DNA from: Lautropia sp.
Lineage (GTDB): Bacteria > Pseudomonadota > Gammaproteobacteria > Burkholderiales > Burkholderiaceae_E
Reading direction: 5' to 3'
Assembly: GCA_030532425.1 (NCBI GenBank)
Contig: JAUNLD010000009.1
Location: 1 to 63,088, forward strand
Length of the DNA stretch: 63,088 bases
Below are positions 45,340 to 55,327 of this stretch, piece by piece. The position numbers were made by a program, and so were the translations under genes. Below the pieces are notes generated by a model. That model saw only the letters and a list, made by a program, of their open reading frames with translations, had not been told where the DNA came from and made no database searches. The first letter of the stretch is position 1. Every line of letters starts with the position of its first letter.

Positions 45340-45769
45340 GTCGGTTTCCTCCAGGGAAAGAGACAGGGTAAACCGGCAGACAGGCGTGCCTGGGACCAGC
45401 CCTGCCGGTCACCGAAACATCCGGACAACCACAAGGACACGGCTCAAGCCGGAACGATGCCGACAGGCAGCACCACACCAGGCGCCTGCCAACGTTTGCA
45501 CAATGGGGATGGGTGGCAGATTATCAAGGCTTGCGACACCATCATCCCGTCAACGCAACAGTCTTTAGCAAAACTGCCGTTTTCGTGTCCGATGACGGTG
45601 ATGCCAGGCTACGGTGCATGATCGTGCCCGGCAAGCAGGCACGACTGCCGATCAGGCGGATCGACGCCAACGGCGCCGGGCGTGATCTCGACCTGATTCC
45701 GCTGCCCTCAGTCACCTGCCCCTTGCTGGCCTTCGTGAATGCCAGGCCCCTGGGGTCGCGCACCGCTGG
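45340..45769. other. 430-bp intergenic region between gspF and DUF1232 gene
   Basis: Both flanking genes are on the minus strand, so this holds the gspF 3' region and the DUF1232 promoter. Part of it (about 45540-45620) is less GC-rich than its surroundings. Short frames on both strands show no domain. No good terminator for the gsp operon was seen. Confidence 0.35.
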
Positions 45770-46978
45770 TTACTTGACCAGCTGGTTGATCTCGATGATG
45801 GGCAGCAGCACGGCCAGCACGATCATCAGCACGATGCCGCCGGTGACGAGGATCAGCAATGGCTCCAGCAGGGTGGTCATCGTCAGGGTCTTGCGCTCGA
45901 CCTCCTGCGAGAGGGTCTCGGCAGCGCGCTCCAGCATGTCAGGCAGCTCGCCGGTGGCTTCGCCGCTGGCCGTCATGTGGATGAGCAGCGGCGGCAGCGT
46001 CTTGCCGGCGCCCAGGGCACGGGCCAGGGGTGCGCCCTCGCGCACACGGCCCAGCGCTTCGCGCACTTCGGCCTTCATGGCCATGTTGTTGAGGGTGTCG
46101 GCGCCGGCCTCCAGGGCACGGATCAGCGGCACGCCACTGGCGGTGAGGATGGCCAGCGTCGAGGCAAAGCGCGCCGCGTTGATGCCGCGGATCAGGCGGC
46201 CAAACAGTGGCATCTTCAGCAGGCGGTTGTGAAAGGAGAGCCTTGCCGTGGGCGCCTTGAGCGAATAACGGAAGGCCACGAAAGCCCCCGCCCCCACCAG
46301 CAGCACCAGCCAGCCCCAGTTCCGGATGAAATCCGAGACACGGATCAGGATCAGCGTCAGCAGGGGCAGATCCTGCCGGGTCTGGTTGAAGACACTGACC
46401 ACCTGCGGCACGACGAAGGTGAGCAGCGCGATGATGACGGCCACGGCCACGACGGCGACGATGATCGGATAGGTGAAGGCCATGCGCACCTTGTTGACCA
46501 GGGCGGTGCGGTTCTCGACGTAGGTGGCGAGCCGCTGCATCACCTGGGCCAGGTCGCCGGACTGTTCACCGGCGCTGATGAGCGCGCGATAGGTGTCGGG
46601 AAAGTCGCGCGGGAACTTGGCCATGGCCTGCGTGAGGGTCTGGCCGCTGACGACATCGCTGCGCACGGCCGCAAAGCGCTCGCGCACGCGGGCGGATTCG
46701 GCCTGTTCGACGACGGCGTTGAGGGCCTTTTCCAGCGGCAGGCGTGCGGTCAGCAGGCTGGCGAGCTGGCGGGTGCACAGGGCCAGGTCGGCATCCTTCA
46801 GGCGCCCGCCCAGGTTGATGTGGCCGGCGTTCTGTTCGGTGGACAGCGCCACCACCTCGATGGGGGTCTGGCCACGCTCGCGGATGATGGCGCGGGCCTG
46901 GCGGCTGGAGTCGGCATCGATGATGCCCCGGTAGAGGACGCCGGCGGCATCGGCCGCCTGAAAGCGATAGGCTGGCAT
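45770..46978 (-). CDS. gspF: type II secretion inner-membrane platform protein
   Basis: A 402-residue polytopic protein of the T2SS assembly platform. Two GspF/PilC repeats are visible (LASLLTARLPLEKALNAVVEQ and ILTASGVPLIRALEAGADTL begin each), with three membrane helices (about residues 170-192, 220-240 and 370-397). It interacts with the GspE ATPase and GspL. It is the last gene of the gsp run, 13 bp after gspE. Confidence 0.95.
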   Translation of the reverse strand: MPAYRFQAADAAGVLYRGIIDADSSRQARAIIRERGQTPIEVVALSTEQNAGHINLGGRLKDADLALCTRQLASLLTARLPLEKALNAVVEQAESARVRERFAAVRSDVVSGQTLTQAMAKFPRDFPDTYRALISAGEQSGDLAQVMQRLATYVENRTALVNKVRMAFTYPIIVAVVAVAVIIALLTFVVPQVVSVFNQTRQDLPLLTLILIRVSDFIRNWGWLVLLVGAGAFVAFRYSLKAPTARLSFHNRLLKMPLFGRLIRGINAARFASTLAILTASGVPLIRALEAGADTLNNMAMKAEVREALGRVREGAPLARALGAGKTLPPLLIHMTASGEATGELPDMLERAAETLSQEVERKTLTMTTLLEPLLILVTGGIVLMIVLAVLLPIIEINQLVK

Positions 46979-46991
46979 GGACGGCTCCGGT

Positions 46992-48431
46992 TCAGTCGCG
47001 GGTGGCGCGCATCACCTCGTCGGGCGAGGTGACGCCGGCCTCGATCCAGCGCTGGCCGTCTTCCCGCATCGAGAAGAAGCCGTTGGCGCGGGCGGCCGTG
47101 CGCAGTTCGCCCTCGCTGGCGCTGCGGTGGATGAGCGCACGCATCTCGTCGTCGACCGAGACGATCTCGTAGATGCCGGTACGCCCCAGAAAACCCGTGC
47201 GGTTGCAGGTGAGGCAGCCCACCGGGCGCCAGGCACCGGTGACAGGGTCTTCGGTGCGGCAGTTGGGGCAGAGCTTGCGCACCAGACGCTGCGCCATGAT
47301 GCCGATCAGGCTGGACGAGAGCAGGAAGGGCTCGATACCCATGTCGATCAGGCGGGTGACGGCCGAGATCGAGTCGTTGGTGTGCAGCGTGGCCAGCACC
47401 AGGTGGCCGGTGAGCGAGGCCTGCACGGCGATCTGCGCGGTTTCGACGTCGCGGATCTCGCCGATCATCACCACATCCGGGTCCTGACGCAGGATCGAGC
47501 GCAGGGCCTTGGCAAAGGTCATGTCGATCCGGGCGTTGACCTGGGTCTGCCCCACGCCGTCGAGGTCGTACTCGATCGGGTCTTCGACGGTGAGGATGTT
47601 GGTCGTCTTGGAATCGAGACGTGACAGCGCGGCGTAGAGCGTGGTGGTCTTGCCGGAACCGGTGGGACCGGTGACCAGCACGATGCCGTGGGGCTGGTTG
47701 ATGAGGTCGTCGAAACGACGCAGCAGCGGCGTGCTCATGCCCAGTTTGGCCAGGTCCAGCCGGCCGGCCTCCTTGTCGAGCAGGCGCAGCACGGCGCGCT
47801 CGCCGTGGCCGGTGGGCAGGGTCGACACCCGCACGTCCATCGGCTTGCCGCCGATGCGCAGCGTGATCCGGCCGTCCTGGGGCAGGCGCTTCTCGGCGAT
47901 GTCGAGGCTGGCCATGATCTTGATCCGCGACACCAGGGCTGCGTGCAGTTCGCGCCGCGGCCGCACCACGTCACGCAGCGCCCCGTCGACCCGGAAGCGC
48001 ACCATCGAGTAGGTTTCAAAGGGCTCGATGTGGATGTCGGAGGCGTTGTCGCGGGCAGCCTGCGTCAGCAGCGCGTTGATCATGCGGATGATCGGCGCAT
48101 CGTCTTCGGATTCGAGCAGGTCTTCGACCTTGGGCAGGTCCTGCATCAGGCGGGAAAGGTCGATGTCGCCGCCGACCTCGTCGACCACCGACGCCGCCGA
48201 ACCTTCGCGCTGCGAGTAGGCGCGCGAGATGGCTGCGGTCAGCTCGTCGGTGGGCATGCGTACCGGCACCAGCCGGTACGGCAGGCTGCGCGACAGCTCG
48301 GCCAGGGCCGCGGGTGGCGTGTTGTCACCCACCCAGACCTCCATCGCATCACCACTGAGGGCCGCCACCAGCACCTGGTGTGCGCGTGCAAAGCCGTAAG
48401 GCACATAACGGGAGGGAGAAACGGATGACAT
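46992..48431 (-). CDS. gspE: type II secretion ATPase
   Basis: A 479-residue cytoplasmic ATPase that drives pseudopilus assembly. It has Walker A GPTGSGKTTTLYAAL, an Asp box ILTVEDPIEYDLDGVGQTQVN, Walker B RQDPDVVMIGEIRD, a His box ATLHTNDS, and a tetracysteine zinc motif (CPNC...CLTC) near residues 385-405. The N-terminal GspL-binding part is short. It lies between gspD (44 bp upstream) and gspF. Confidence 0.96.
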   Translation of the reverse strand: MSSVSPSRYVPYGFARAHQVLVAALSGDAMEVWVGDNTPPAALAELSRSLPYRLVPVRMPTDELTAAISRAYSQREGSAASVVDEVGGDIDLSRLMQDLPKVEDLLESEDDAPIIRMINALLTQAARDNASDIHIEPFETYSMVRFRVDGALRDVVRPRRELHAALVSRIKIMASLDIAEKRLPQDGRITLRIGGKPMDVRVSTLPTGHGERAVLRLLDKEAGRLDLAKLGMSTPLLRRFDDLINQPHGIVLVTGPTGSGKTTTLYAALSRLDSKTTNILTVEDPIEYDLDGVGQTQVNARIDMTFAKALRSILRQDPDVVMIGEIRDVETAQIAVQASLTGHLVLATLHTNDSISAVTRLIDMGIEPFLLSSSLIGIMAQRLVRKLCPNCRTEDPVTGAWRPVGCLTCNRTGFLGRTGIYEIVSVDDEMRALIHRSASEGELRTAARANGFFSMREDGQRWIEAGVTSPDEVMRATRD

Positions 48432-48475
48432 CGGGCGGCCTTGAGCGTGGGTGGCGTGATCGTGAAAGCGCGCAA

Positions 48476-50857
48476 TCAGCGCACGGTGTTGTCGCGCAGC
48501 TGCACAGCCGGCGTGGCCGCCGGTGCGCGGCCCTGACGGGCGCCCTCGGCACCACGTCGCTGATTGAGCGGCAAGCCGAACGGCCCGGGCGCCTGTGGCA
48601 GATCGGGCTGCGGGGCCTGCAACGAGCGTTGCAGGCGCACACCCTGATTCGGCCCTTCATCTTCTGCCCCCGGCAGCAGGCCCGGATCACGCGAAGGTGG
48701 CCCCCGGCGTGCATCGGGCGAACCGGGACGTCCCGGCAGATCATCCAGCTTCGGCTGGCTGACGTCGGCCATGCCGGCCAGCGAGCTGAGCTGGGCCTCT
48801 TCGCTGCGCTTGCCGATGTAGTCGTAGCGGCTGGCGGTCACGTCCCAGGCTGAACCGGCATCACGCAGAACCACCGGCCGCAGGAACACCAGCAGGTTGG
48901 TCTTGGTGCGCTTGCGCGAATCGTAGCGGAACAGACGGCCCAGAATGGGGATGTCGCCCAGCAGCGGCACCTTGCTGACGCTGCCCTTCACGTCGTCCTG
49001 GATCAGGCCGCCCAGCACGACGATCTGACCATCGTCGACCAGCACGTTCGATTCGATCGCCCGGCGGCTGGTGATGATGCCGGCCGCCAGGTTGGTGTCT
49101 TCCACCGCCGAGATTTCCTGTGCAATCTCCATCTTGACCGTGCCGCCCTCGGACACCTGCGGACGCACGCGCAGCATCGTGCCCACGTCCTTGCGCTCGA
49201 TGGTCTGGAACGGGCTGTTGAGGGCGTTGTTGTTGCCGGGCGCGTACTGGCCGGTGATGAAAGGCACGTTGCGGCCGATGATGATGCGGGCTTCCTCGTT
49301 GTCCAGCGTGACCAGGTTGGGGGTGGCACGGATGTTGCCGCCCGCCTCGGTTTCGAGCGCCCGCGCCAGCAGACCCAGGTTGAGGAAGTTCTGGCCAAAG
49401 ATGTTGACGCCCGAACGGACCAGGCCGACGTTGAGGCCCGCACCGATGGCAGCCGGGTTGCGCGTGACATCGAGGATGCTGGCCCCGGTGCCCGTGGGCA
49501 GGTTGGTGCCGCCAATGACGTTGTTGCCCTGCCCCGACGGTGACAGGAACTGCCACTGGATGCCCATCTCGGCGACGGTCTCGGCCGAGACCTCGACGAT
49601 CAGCGATTCGATGTAGACCTGGGCGCGCCGGCTGTCGAGCTGGTCGATGACTGCCCGGATGTTCCGGTAGACCGGCTCGGGGGCGGTGACGATCAGTGCG
49701 TTGGTGGCCGGGTCGGCCGCAATGACGGCACCGCCGGCGTTGATCGAGACCGGCCCGCTGTTCTGGTTGTTGCCATTGCGGCTGCTGTTGCCAAAACCGT
49801 TGCCGAAGCCGCCCGACTGCGAGCTGCCGAAGCCGCTGCCATCGTTGCCAAAGGCCGACGATTGCAGGCCCGAACCACCCTCGTTGTCAAAGAAGCTCCG
49901 GCCATTGTTGCCACGGTTGCTGCCGCCGAACTGGCTGCTGCCATTGGCTTCACCGGAAAGCACGGCCTGCAGCACCTCGACCAGCTTGGTGGCTTCGGCG
50001 TTCTTCAGATAGACCACACGCATGTTGGCGTGCTCGCCCGTGGCAGGACGATCCAGCTGCTCGATCAGCGACTTGGCCAGCGAGAGCTTGGAACTGTTGC
50101 CCGAGCGCAGCAGCACCGAGTTGGTGCGCGGATCGGCCAGCACGATCACGCGCTGGCCAGGGTCGGTGGCGCCGGTGGGGCCGCCACCCGCACGCGGGTT
50201 GTCGTCCATCAGCCGCGAGATGGCCACGGCCACATCGCTGGCGATGGAGTGGCGGATCTGGACCACCTCGACGTTGGCGCTGGCCTTGGGGCTGTCCAGC
50301 GTGGCGATCACCTTGGAGAGCCGCTTCAGGTTGGCGGCATAGTCGGTGATGATGAGCGTGTTGTTGCCGGCGTAGGCGGTGATGGTGTTGTTGGGCGACA
50401 CCAGCGGACGCAACACCGGGATCATGTTGGTGGCCGACTCGTGGTTGAGCTGGAACACCTGGGTGATGACCTCGTCACCATCGCGCGCGTGGCTGGGCCC
50501 GATCTCGACCGGCCCCGACTGGAGCTTGGCATCGGCTTCGGGCACCACCTTGTACAGGTCACCCAGGTCGACGATGGCAAAGCCCTGCTGGCGCAGCACG
50601 GTCTTGAGCAGCGTGAAAGCCTGATCGCGGGTCACCGGTCGTGGCGTCTCCAGAGAGATCTTGCCCCGCACCCGTGGATCGATGACGAAGGATTTGTTCA
50701 GCAGATGGCCGAAGGCCCCCACCACCGAGTCGACCTCGGCTTCCTTGAAGTTGAGGTTGATCGGCCCCTTGGGCTGTGCGGCTGCGCCGATGGCCGGCAC
50801 CGTTGCCAAGACCAGCAGGCACTGAGCCAGGAGTTTCGAGGTGTGGCGCAAGTTCAT
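48476..50857 (-). CDS. gspD: type II secretion outer-membrane secretin
   Basis: A 793-residue secretin. A signal peptide (residues 1-27, ending GAAAQ) precedes N0 (INLNFKEAEVDSVVGAFG), the N1-N3 ring domains, a Gly/Ser/Asn-rich loop inside N3 (residues ~315-375), and the secretin core with VPFITGQY and VPLLGDIPILGRLFR. The last ~100 residues are Pro/Arg/Gly-rich and lie past the core; they may hold a pilotin-binding region. AGGAGC precedes the start, which overlaps gspN by 4 bp. Confidence 0.96.
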   Translation of the reverse strand: MNLRHTSKLLAQCLLVLATVPAIGAAAQPKGPINLNFKEAEVDSVVGAFGHLLNKSFVIDPRVRGKISLETPRPVTRDQAFTLLKTVLRQQGFAIVDLGDLYKVVPEADAKLQSGPVEIGPSHARDGDEVITQVFQLNHESATNMIPVLRPLVSPNNTITAYAGNNTLIITDYAANLKRLSKVIATLDSPKASANVEVVQIRHSIASDVAVAISRLMDDNPRAGGGPTGATDPGQRVIVLADPRTNSVLLRSGNSSKLSLAKSLIEQLDRPATGEHANMRVVYLKNAEATKLVEVLQAVLSGEANGSSQFGGSNRGNNGRSFFDNEGGSGLQSSAFGNDGSGFGSSQSGGFGNGFGNSSRNGNNQNSGPVSINAGGAVIAADPATNALIVTAPEPVYRNIRAVIDQLDSRRAQVYIESLIVEVSAETVAEMGIQWQFLSPSGQGNNVIGGTNLPTGTGASILDVTRNPAAIGAGLNVGLVRSGVNIFGQNFLNLGLLARALETEAGGNIRATPNLVTLDNEEARIIIGRNVPFITGQYAPGNNNALNSPFQTIERKDVGTMLRVRPQVSEGGTVKMEIAQEISAVEDTNLAAGIITSRRAIESNVLVDDGQIVVLGGLIQDDVKGSVSKVPLLGDIPILGRLFRYDSRKRTKTNLLVFLRPVVLRDAGSAWDVTASRYDYIGKRSEEAQLSSLAGMADVSQPKLDDLPGRPGSPDARRGPPSRDPGLLPGAEDEGPNQGVRLQRSLQAPQPDLPQAPGPFGLPLNQRRGAEGARQGRAPAATPAVQLRDNTVR

Positions 50858-51708
50858 GCTCCTATCTTGATCATGGTACGGTCGCCTTCCTGACGACCCA
50901 GCAGACGCACCAGCGGCTGCAATTTCAGACGTTCGGCCTCGTCGACCTCGGCCCAGGCCGTGAAATGCAGCCCGCGCCCCGGATTGAAGACCCCGTCACC
51001 GCTCAAACGCAGCGGGCCTTCGAGGGATGACATCCTGAGTGTGGCATCTTTCTGCCGCGCATCGATATCCAGCCGGTAGGCACCCAGCGGCCGCACCGGC
51101 GTGAGCGCCGATGCCACGTCCTTGAGCTCGATGGTGGCCTGGGCGCGCGCCTGGCCATCGACGATCTCGAACGGCTGCCAGCTCAGGGCCAGCGAGGCGG
51201 TCGGCTGCACGGTACTCCACGGCGAGCCCAAACGCGACAGGCTGACATCGGGCAGCTGCAGACTGCCCCCCGAAAAACGGGGTGAGGCAAAGGTGCCGGT
51301 GACTTCCAGTGGCTGGTTCATGCTGTCGTGGCGGGCCAGCAGCTGCACGCGACCGATGAGCAGCGGCAACGCCTGGACCTGCCACCGGATGGTGCCGGGA
51401 ATCAGCACGCCCGGCAACGGCAACACGGCATCCGGCCTGTCACGCTCGCGCGCCTGCAGGGCGACGATGTCGACCAGCACGACCTTGCCCTGCCCCTGCC
51501 AGACCGAACCACTGGCATCGGCCAGCCGCACCCGTCCCTGGGTCGCCATCTTCAGCCCCCAGTCGAGCATCGACGCCGGCGCCAGGGCCAGCACGGTGGC
51601 CAGTGTCACCACCAGTGCCAGCACCACCCACAACACCACCCGGCCCGTGCTCCAGGGGCCAAACCAGCTGGGCTTCAAGCCTTCAGAACGACGAGATTTA
51701 TTTGCCAC
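50854..51708 (-). CDS. gspN: type II secretion protein N
   Basis: A 284-residue inner-membrane protein with one N-terminal helix (VVLWVVLALVVTLATVLALAPA, quoted in part from residue ~20) and a periplasmic beta-rich domain with DASGSVWQGQGKV, typical of GspN. Its role is accessory. The start is a GTG at 51708, within the last codons of gspM, following GGAG; longer in-frame versions add non-homologous residues. It ends in a 4-bp overlap with gspD. Confidence 0.88.
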   Translation of the reverse strand: MANKSRRSEGLKPSWFGPWSTGRVVLWVVLALVVTLATVLALAPASMLDWGLKMATQGRVRLADASGSVWQGQGKVVLVDIVALQARERDRPDAVLPLPGVLIPGTIRWQVQALPLLIGRVQLLARHDSMNQPLEVTGTFASPRFSGGSLQLPDVSLSRLGSPWSTVQPTASLALSWQPFEIVDGQARAQATIELKDVASALTPVRPLGAYRLDIDARQKDATLRMSSLEGPLRLSGDGVFNPGRGLHFTAWAEVDEAERLKLQPLVRLLGRQEGDRTMIKIGA

Positions 51709-52195
51709 GACGTGCCATCTCCAGTGCCAGGCGTCCACTGAACACACCCGCCGATTCGCGAGTGACGGAAAGGTCGACAATACGGGTACGGGTCTCGCGC
51801 ACGGCAGCATCCAGCCAGTAGACCCAGGCATCGAAGGAGGCCTTGCGGAAGCGGACCTCGATGATCTCACCCTGAACCTCGACCTTGGCCGCGTCCTTGT
51901 CCAGACCGCGGGCCAGCAGCGACTGCTCCAGCCGTGACTTGATCTGGGCAGGGGTTTCGGCCGGCGCCTCGGCAGCCCGGCTCAGCTCGTCGACCTCGGC
52001 GGCCATCCTGTCCATCCGGGCCACATCGGCACGCAGGGTGGGCAGTGTCTTCTGCAGACGGCGTGTGCCCTGCCAGGCGGGCTCGAACAGCAGCTGCCAG
52101 ACGACGATGACCAGCAGGAACACACCGGCAATGACCAGCATCCGCCGGTCGCGCGGGGCCATCGCCGCCCATTTCTGAAGCAAGGATTCCAGCAT
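51698..52195 (-). CDS. gspM: type II secretion protein M
   Basis: A 165-residue bitopic protein. A short cytoplasmic lead, one helix (RMLVIAGVFLLVIVVWQLLF, residues ~18-37), a coiled-coil region and a small ferredoxin-like periplasmic domain fit GspM, the partner of GspL in the inner-membrane platform. GGGAGG lies before the ATG, inside the end of gspL. The end overlaps gspN by 11 bp. Confidence 0.92.
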   Translation of the reverse strand: MLESLLQKWAAMAPRDRRMLVIAGVFLLVIVVWQLLFEPAWQGTRRLQKTLPTLRADVARMDRMAAEVDELSRAAEAPAETPAQIKSRLEQSLLARGLDKDAAKVEVQGEIIEVRFRKASFDAWVYWLDAAVRETRTRIVDLSVTRESAGVFSGRLALEMARRGK

Positions 52196-52198
52196 CTC

Positions 52199-53443
52199 TC
52201 AGCCTCCCTGCGCCGTGAGGCGGGCGGTGGGGTCCTTGGGGTTGTCGAATGCCAGCGTCAACCCGAGGCGTGCTGCATCCTTGACAAGACTTTCGCGCAT
52301 CTCGGGGCTGCCGACGGCATCGGCGGCAAAGCGCACTTTCAGCGCGCCCTCCCGGTATTCGAGCGCTTCAACCATGCCCTGCCCGCGAGGCCCGATGGCC
52401 TGCGAGAAGCGCGCGAGCAATGGCACGAAATCATTGGGGCCGGGACGGCCGCTGCGCAGGCGCAAATCCCCGATCGAGCGCTGCATCTGCAGCACCGGAT
52501 CGACCATCACGGCATTGGGGAAGGCCTGCTTGAAGCGGTCGCGCACGGCGGCCTGCAAACCACGGGCCTCGGCGCCCAGTTGCAGCCAGTGCAGGTTGAG
52601 GCCAAGCAGGCAGGCCGCCAGAATGGCCGCCAGCAAGGCGCCCACGCCCCGCCACAGCCGCCAGTCGACACGCGAGACCATCGAGCGCAGGCCGGGGTTG
52701 CGACCGGCCAGCAGGTCGAGCGGCGCCTGGCGCACCACCGGAATCTTCGAAAACGACAGGCGGGACTCCGACGGCATCGCCGCCGCCCGCATCGGCGTGC
52801 GCCAGGCATGCTCGCCCAGCCAGACCTCGACCTTTTCGGGGGGATCACCCAGCAGCTTGCCCGAGAGCAGGCCGGTGGCCGTCTCGCGGTGGGCATCGGC
52901 GCCCTCGCCTGCCGCCCAGCCCGAACCGCTCCATTCACCCGTGCGCACCGTCATGCAGTCGTCGGAGACCATCACCGACCACTGTCCCGGCTGCCACGGC
53001 ATCACCAGCTGGCCCGGCCACAAGGCCTCGACACGGATGCCCGCCCCCTTGAAGGCCGTCAGCACGGCATCGACCCAATGGCTGTCGATGACGCCGATGG
53101 GACGCTGGCCATCAGGCAGCACGGGACCGGGCACGATCAGGCAGCGGGCCGGATCCTGCAACAGGTATTCTTCGACGATGTTGGGCAGGGCCTGTCGCAG
53201 GCGCTTGCCCGACAGCGGCGGCACCGGCGCGGTGATGAGGCTGACATCGCGGGCATCGGCGATCAGCCACACCTGGCGCACGCCTTCGAGCGCCTCCAGC
53301 GAGACGGCGCGGCGCTCGGGTTCGGCCTCGCCGCCCACCTGCGCCTGGAAGACGGGCCGGCCGCTGCTGAGCACGGCCTCGCCAGCGCTGCGCGGCGGCA
53401 GCCAGATGACGGCCTGGTGCCGTTTCAATTGCGGTGTTGCCAT
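52199..53443 (-). CDS. gspL: type II secretion protein L
   Basis: A 414-residue bitopic protein. The cytoplasmic actin-like domain (residues ~1-260) binds GspE; LPNIVEEYLLQDPARCLIV is a recognisable family segment. One membrane helix (GVGALLAAILAACLLGLNLHW) is near residue 270, followed by a periplasmic ferredoxin-like domain that pairs with GspM. The first codons overlap the end of gspK by 19 bp. Confidence 0.92.
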   Translation of the reverse strand: MATPQLKRHQAVIWLPPRSAGEAVLSSGRPVFQAQVGGEAEPERRAVSLEALEGVRQVWLIADARDVSLITAPVPPLSGKRLRQALPNIVEEYLLQDPARCLIVPGPVLPDGQRPIGVIDSHWVDAVLTAFKGAGIRVEALWPGQLVMPWQPGQWSVMVSDDCMTVRTGEWSGSGWAAGEGADAHRETATGLLSGKLLGDPPEKVEVWLGEHAWRTPMRAAAMPSESRLSFSKIPVVRQAPLDLLAGRNPGLRSMVSRVDWRLWRGVGALLAAILAACLLGLNLHWLQLGAEARGLQAAVRDRFKQAFPNAVMVDPVLQMQRSIGDLRLRSGRPGPNDFVPLLARFSQAIGPRGQGMVEALEYREGALKVRFAADAVGSPEMRESLVKDAARLGLTLAFDNPKDPTARLTAQGG

Positions 53444-54585
53444 ATCACCTGTACCGCCCCCACCTGGGAGCGCTTGAGCAGAGTTTCAGTGTGCGACTCG
53501 ACGCGGTCGTAACGAATGATGCCGTCCGCGATGAAATATGCCGACTTCACGTCGACGAGCGTCGAGTCGAGTGTGGTATTTCCACCAAGACCCAGCGCCT
53601 CGGCACGCAGGTTGTTGGCCGGGCGCACGTCGCGGTTGGCCACGAAGCTGCGGATGGCTGCGGGATTCCACCCGTCGGCCACCGCCTCCAGCACTTCGAG
53701 CGAGGCCGTGTTGACGTTGACGGTACGGGCATCGTCGGGCAGCACGGTCAGGTGGGGTTCCAGCTTGAGCATGACATCATCGTTGAATCCGGGCAGATCG
53801 CGCAGGTCATCGAAGCGCAGGAGCGGCATCACCCAGTCGCCATCGACCGCCCCGCCACGCTGGCGGGCCGCTGCAGCCCGACGTACGCGCTGCACGATCT
53901 GGTCGGCCAGCGCCTCGGGCAGCGACAGCGCTCCCATCAGGCGCTTGAGCGCCTTCTGGTGGGGCACAGACACGACCGGGCCTTCTGTCGCCCCCGTCGC
54001 ATTCTCTCCCGTATTCTTGCCCGTACGACGAAGCACGGTGCGATTATCCCCGTTCTGCGCATTTCCTCCGTCCCCCTGGCCAGCGCCCTGCGCGCCCGGC
54101 GCGCCGCCATTGGCATCGCCCCCGCCACCCGGCACGGCAGCCACCGGCTGGATGACGGCATTGGCGTTGAAGCGCGCCTGGGCATCGTGGATCTTGCCCG
54201 CCATCATCGCCTGGCGCGACGAATCGCCGATCTTGGCACCGCCCGTGACGGTTTCATCCAGCTGGGTCTCGACCACCGGCGTGGCCCAGATCGAGCCAGC
54301 CCAGTCCATGTTCTGATCGGAACTGCGCAGGATCACCTTGGCCCAGTCGATGACGGCACGTTCGATCCAGCGCGTCTGCGACAGCGTGGCCCGGTTCTCG
54401 ATGGAGCGCACCGCCACGCTTTCGCGGTAAAAGAGCGTGGTGACGATCACCGAGGCCAGCGCCACCACCAGCAGCGCCGTGACGATGGCGGCCCCCTGCT
54501 GCCGGCCAGCGTGCGGCATGGCGGAGCATGCCGCCACGGTACGGGCAGAGGGCTGCAACATGGCATGCACGGTCGGTATCGACAT
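53425..54585 (-). CDS. gspK: type II secretion minor pseudopilin K
   Basis: A 386-residue minor pseudopilin at the pseudopilus tip. After a ~27-residue lead, GRQQGAAIVTALLVVALASVIVTTL has the prepilin cleavage site G/A and hydrophobic N-helix, though it lacks the usual Glu at +5, as GspK proteins do. A large globular part follows with helix-hairpin-helix-like NVNTASLEVLEAVADG. A Gly/Asn-rich insert lies at about 150-200. The ATG at 54585 has AAGGA upstream and sits 5 bp after the gspJ stop; a TTG three codons earlier is possible. Confidence 0.92.
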   Translation of the reverse strand: MSIPTVHAMLQPSARTVAACSAMPHAGRQQGAAIVTALLVVALASVIVTTLFYRESVAVRSIENRATLSQTRWIERAVIDWAKVILRSSDQNMDWAGSIWATPVVETQLDETVTGGAKIGDSSRQAMMAGKIHDAQARFNANAVIQPVAAVPGGGGDANGGAPGAQGAGQGDGGNAQNGDNRTVLRRTGKNTGENATGATEGPVVSVPHQKALKRLMGALSLPEALADQIVQRVRRAAAARQRGGAVDGDWVMPLLRFDDLRDLPGFNDDVMLKLEPHLTVLPDDARTVNVNTASLEVLEAVADGWNPAAIRSFVANRDVRPANNLRAEALGLGGNTTLDSTLVDVKSAYFIADGIIRYDRVESHTETLLKRSQVGAVQVIWQHRN

Positions 54586-54590
54586 CGCCT

Positions 54591-55322
54591 TCAATCCTTG
54601 AGCGAGTAGGTGCGCAGAAAGCGCTGGCCGTCGTTGCGCTCGATCAGCACCTCCAGGCCGACGACGGCCTGACGCTGCCGCAACGTCTCTTCGCGGTCGC
54701 GCACGCCATCAGGCAGCGTGGTGCTGTTCAGGCCCGCCGCAAAGGGGCGGCCATTGTTGCCGGGCTGCTCGGGCGACGTGGCCGCCACCAGCTGTTCGCC
54801 CGTCAGCCAGACGTTGGGCCGCCAGCCACGCAGCCGCATGGCCCGCACGTCCTGCAGGATCGGCTGCCAGACCAGCGACTGCACGGCACCGCCGACACTG
54901 CCATCGTCGCCGGGCTGGCGCTGCATCTCGCTGAAGCCACGCGCCAGCTGCCCGTTGCGCACCTGATAGACCACGCGCTGCAGGCGGGTGGCCTGTCCCC
55001 GGCGACGGATCTCGCGCACCAGTACCAGCGTCTGCCCACCGTTGTCCTGATCCTGCAACACCTGCATCGGCTGAAGCCGGCTGCCGAGGTTGCGTACCGG
55101 CCAGCTCTGAAGCAGGTCTTCTTCCAGCTGCGCCAGCGCCAGCGTCAGCGAACGCAACCCATTGGATTCGGTGACGAGACGGTCACGGCTCTGCAACACG
55201 GTATCGAGGCCACGCCAGCTGAGGATGGCCAGAATCGCCAGCAGACCGACGGCGATCAGCAGCTCGATCAGTGTGAACCCCCGCTGCCGCGTGCGAATGC
55301 GCGGCCAGTGCAGCTGTCTCAT
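54591..55322 (-). CDS. gspJ: type II secretion minor pseudopilin J
   Basis: A 243-residue pseudopilin. The leader MRQLHWPRIRTRQRG precedes the cleavage site G/FTLIELLIAVGLLAILAI with Glu at +5. The globular domain contains LEEDLLQSWPVRNLGSRL, typical of GspJ, which forms the tip complex with GspI and GspK. It begins 5 bp after gspI and ends just before gspK. Confidence 0.94.
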   Translation of the reverse strand: MRQLHWPRIRTRQRGFTLIELLIAVGLLAILAILSWRGLDTVLQSRDRLVTESNGLRSLTLALAQLEEDLLQSWPVRNLGSRLQPMQVLQDQDNGGQTLVLVREIRRRGQATRLQRVVYQVRNGQLARGFSEMQRQPGDDGSVGGAVQSLVWQPILQDVRAMRLRGWRPNVWLTGEQLVAATSPEQPGNNGRPFAAGLNSTTLPDGVRDREETLRQRQAVVGLEVLIERNDGQRFLRTYSLKD

Positions 55323-55327
55323 GCCGC

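Noticed and set aside
45542-45763. A 73-codon minus-strand frame between gspF and the DUF1232 gene
   Set aside because: No domain, weak codon bias and no ribosome site.
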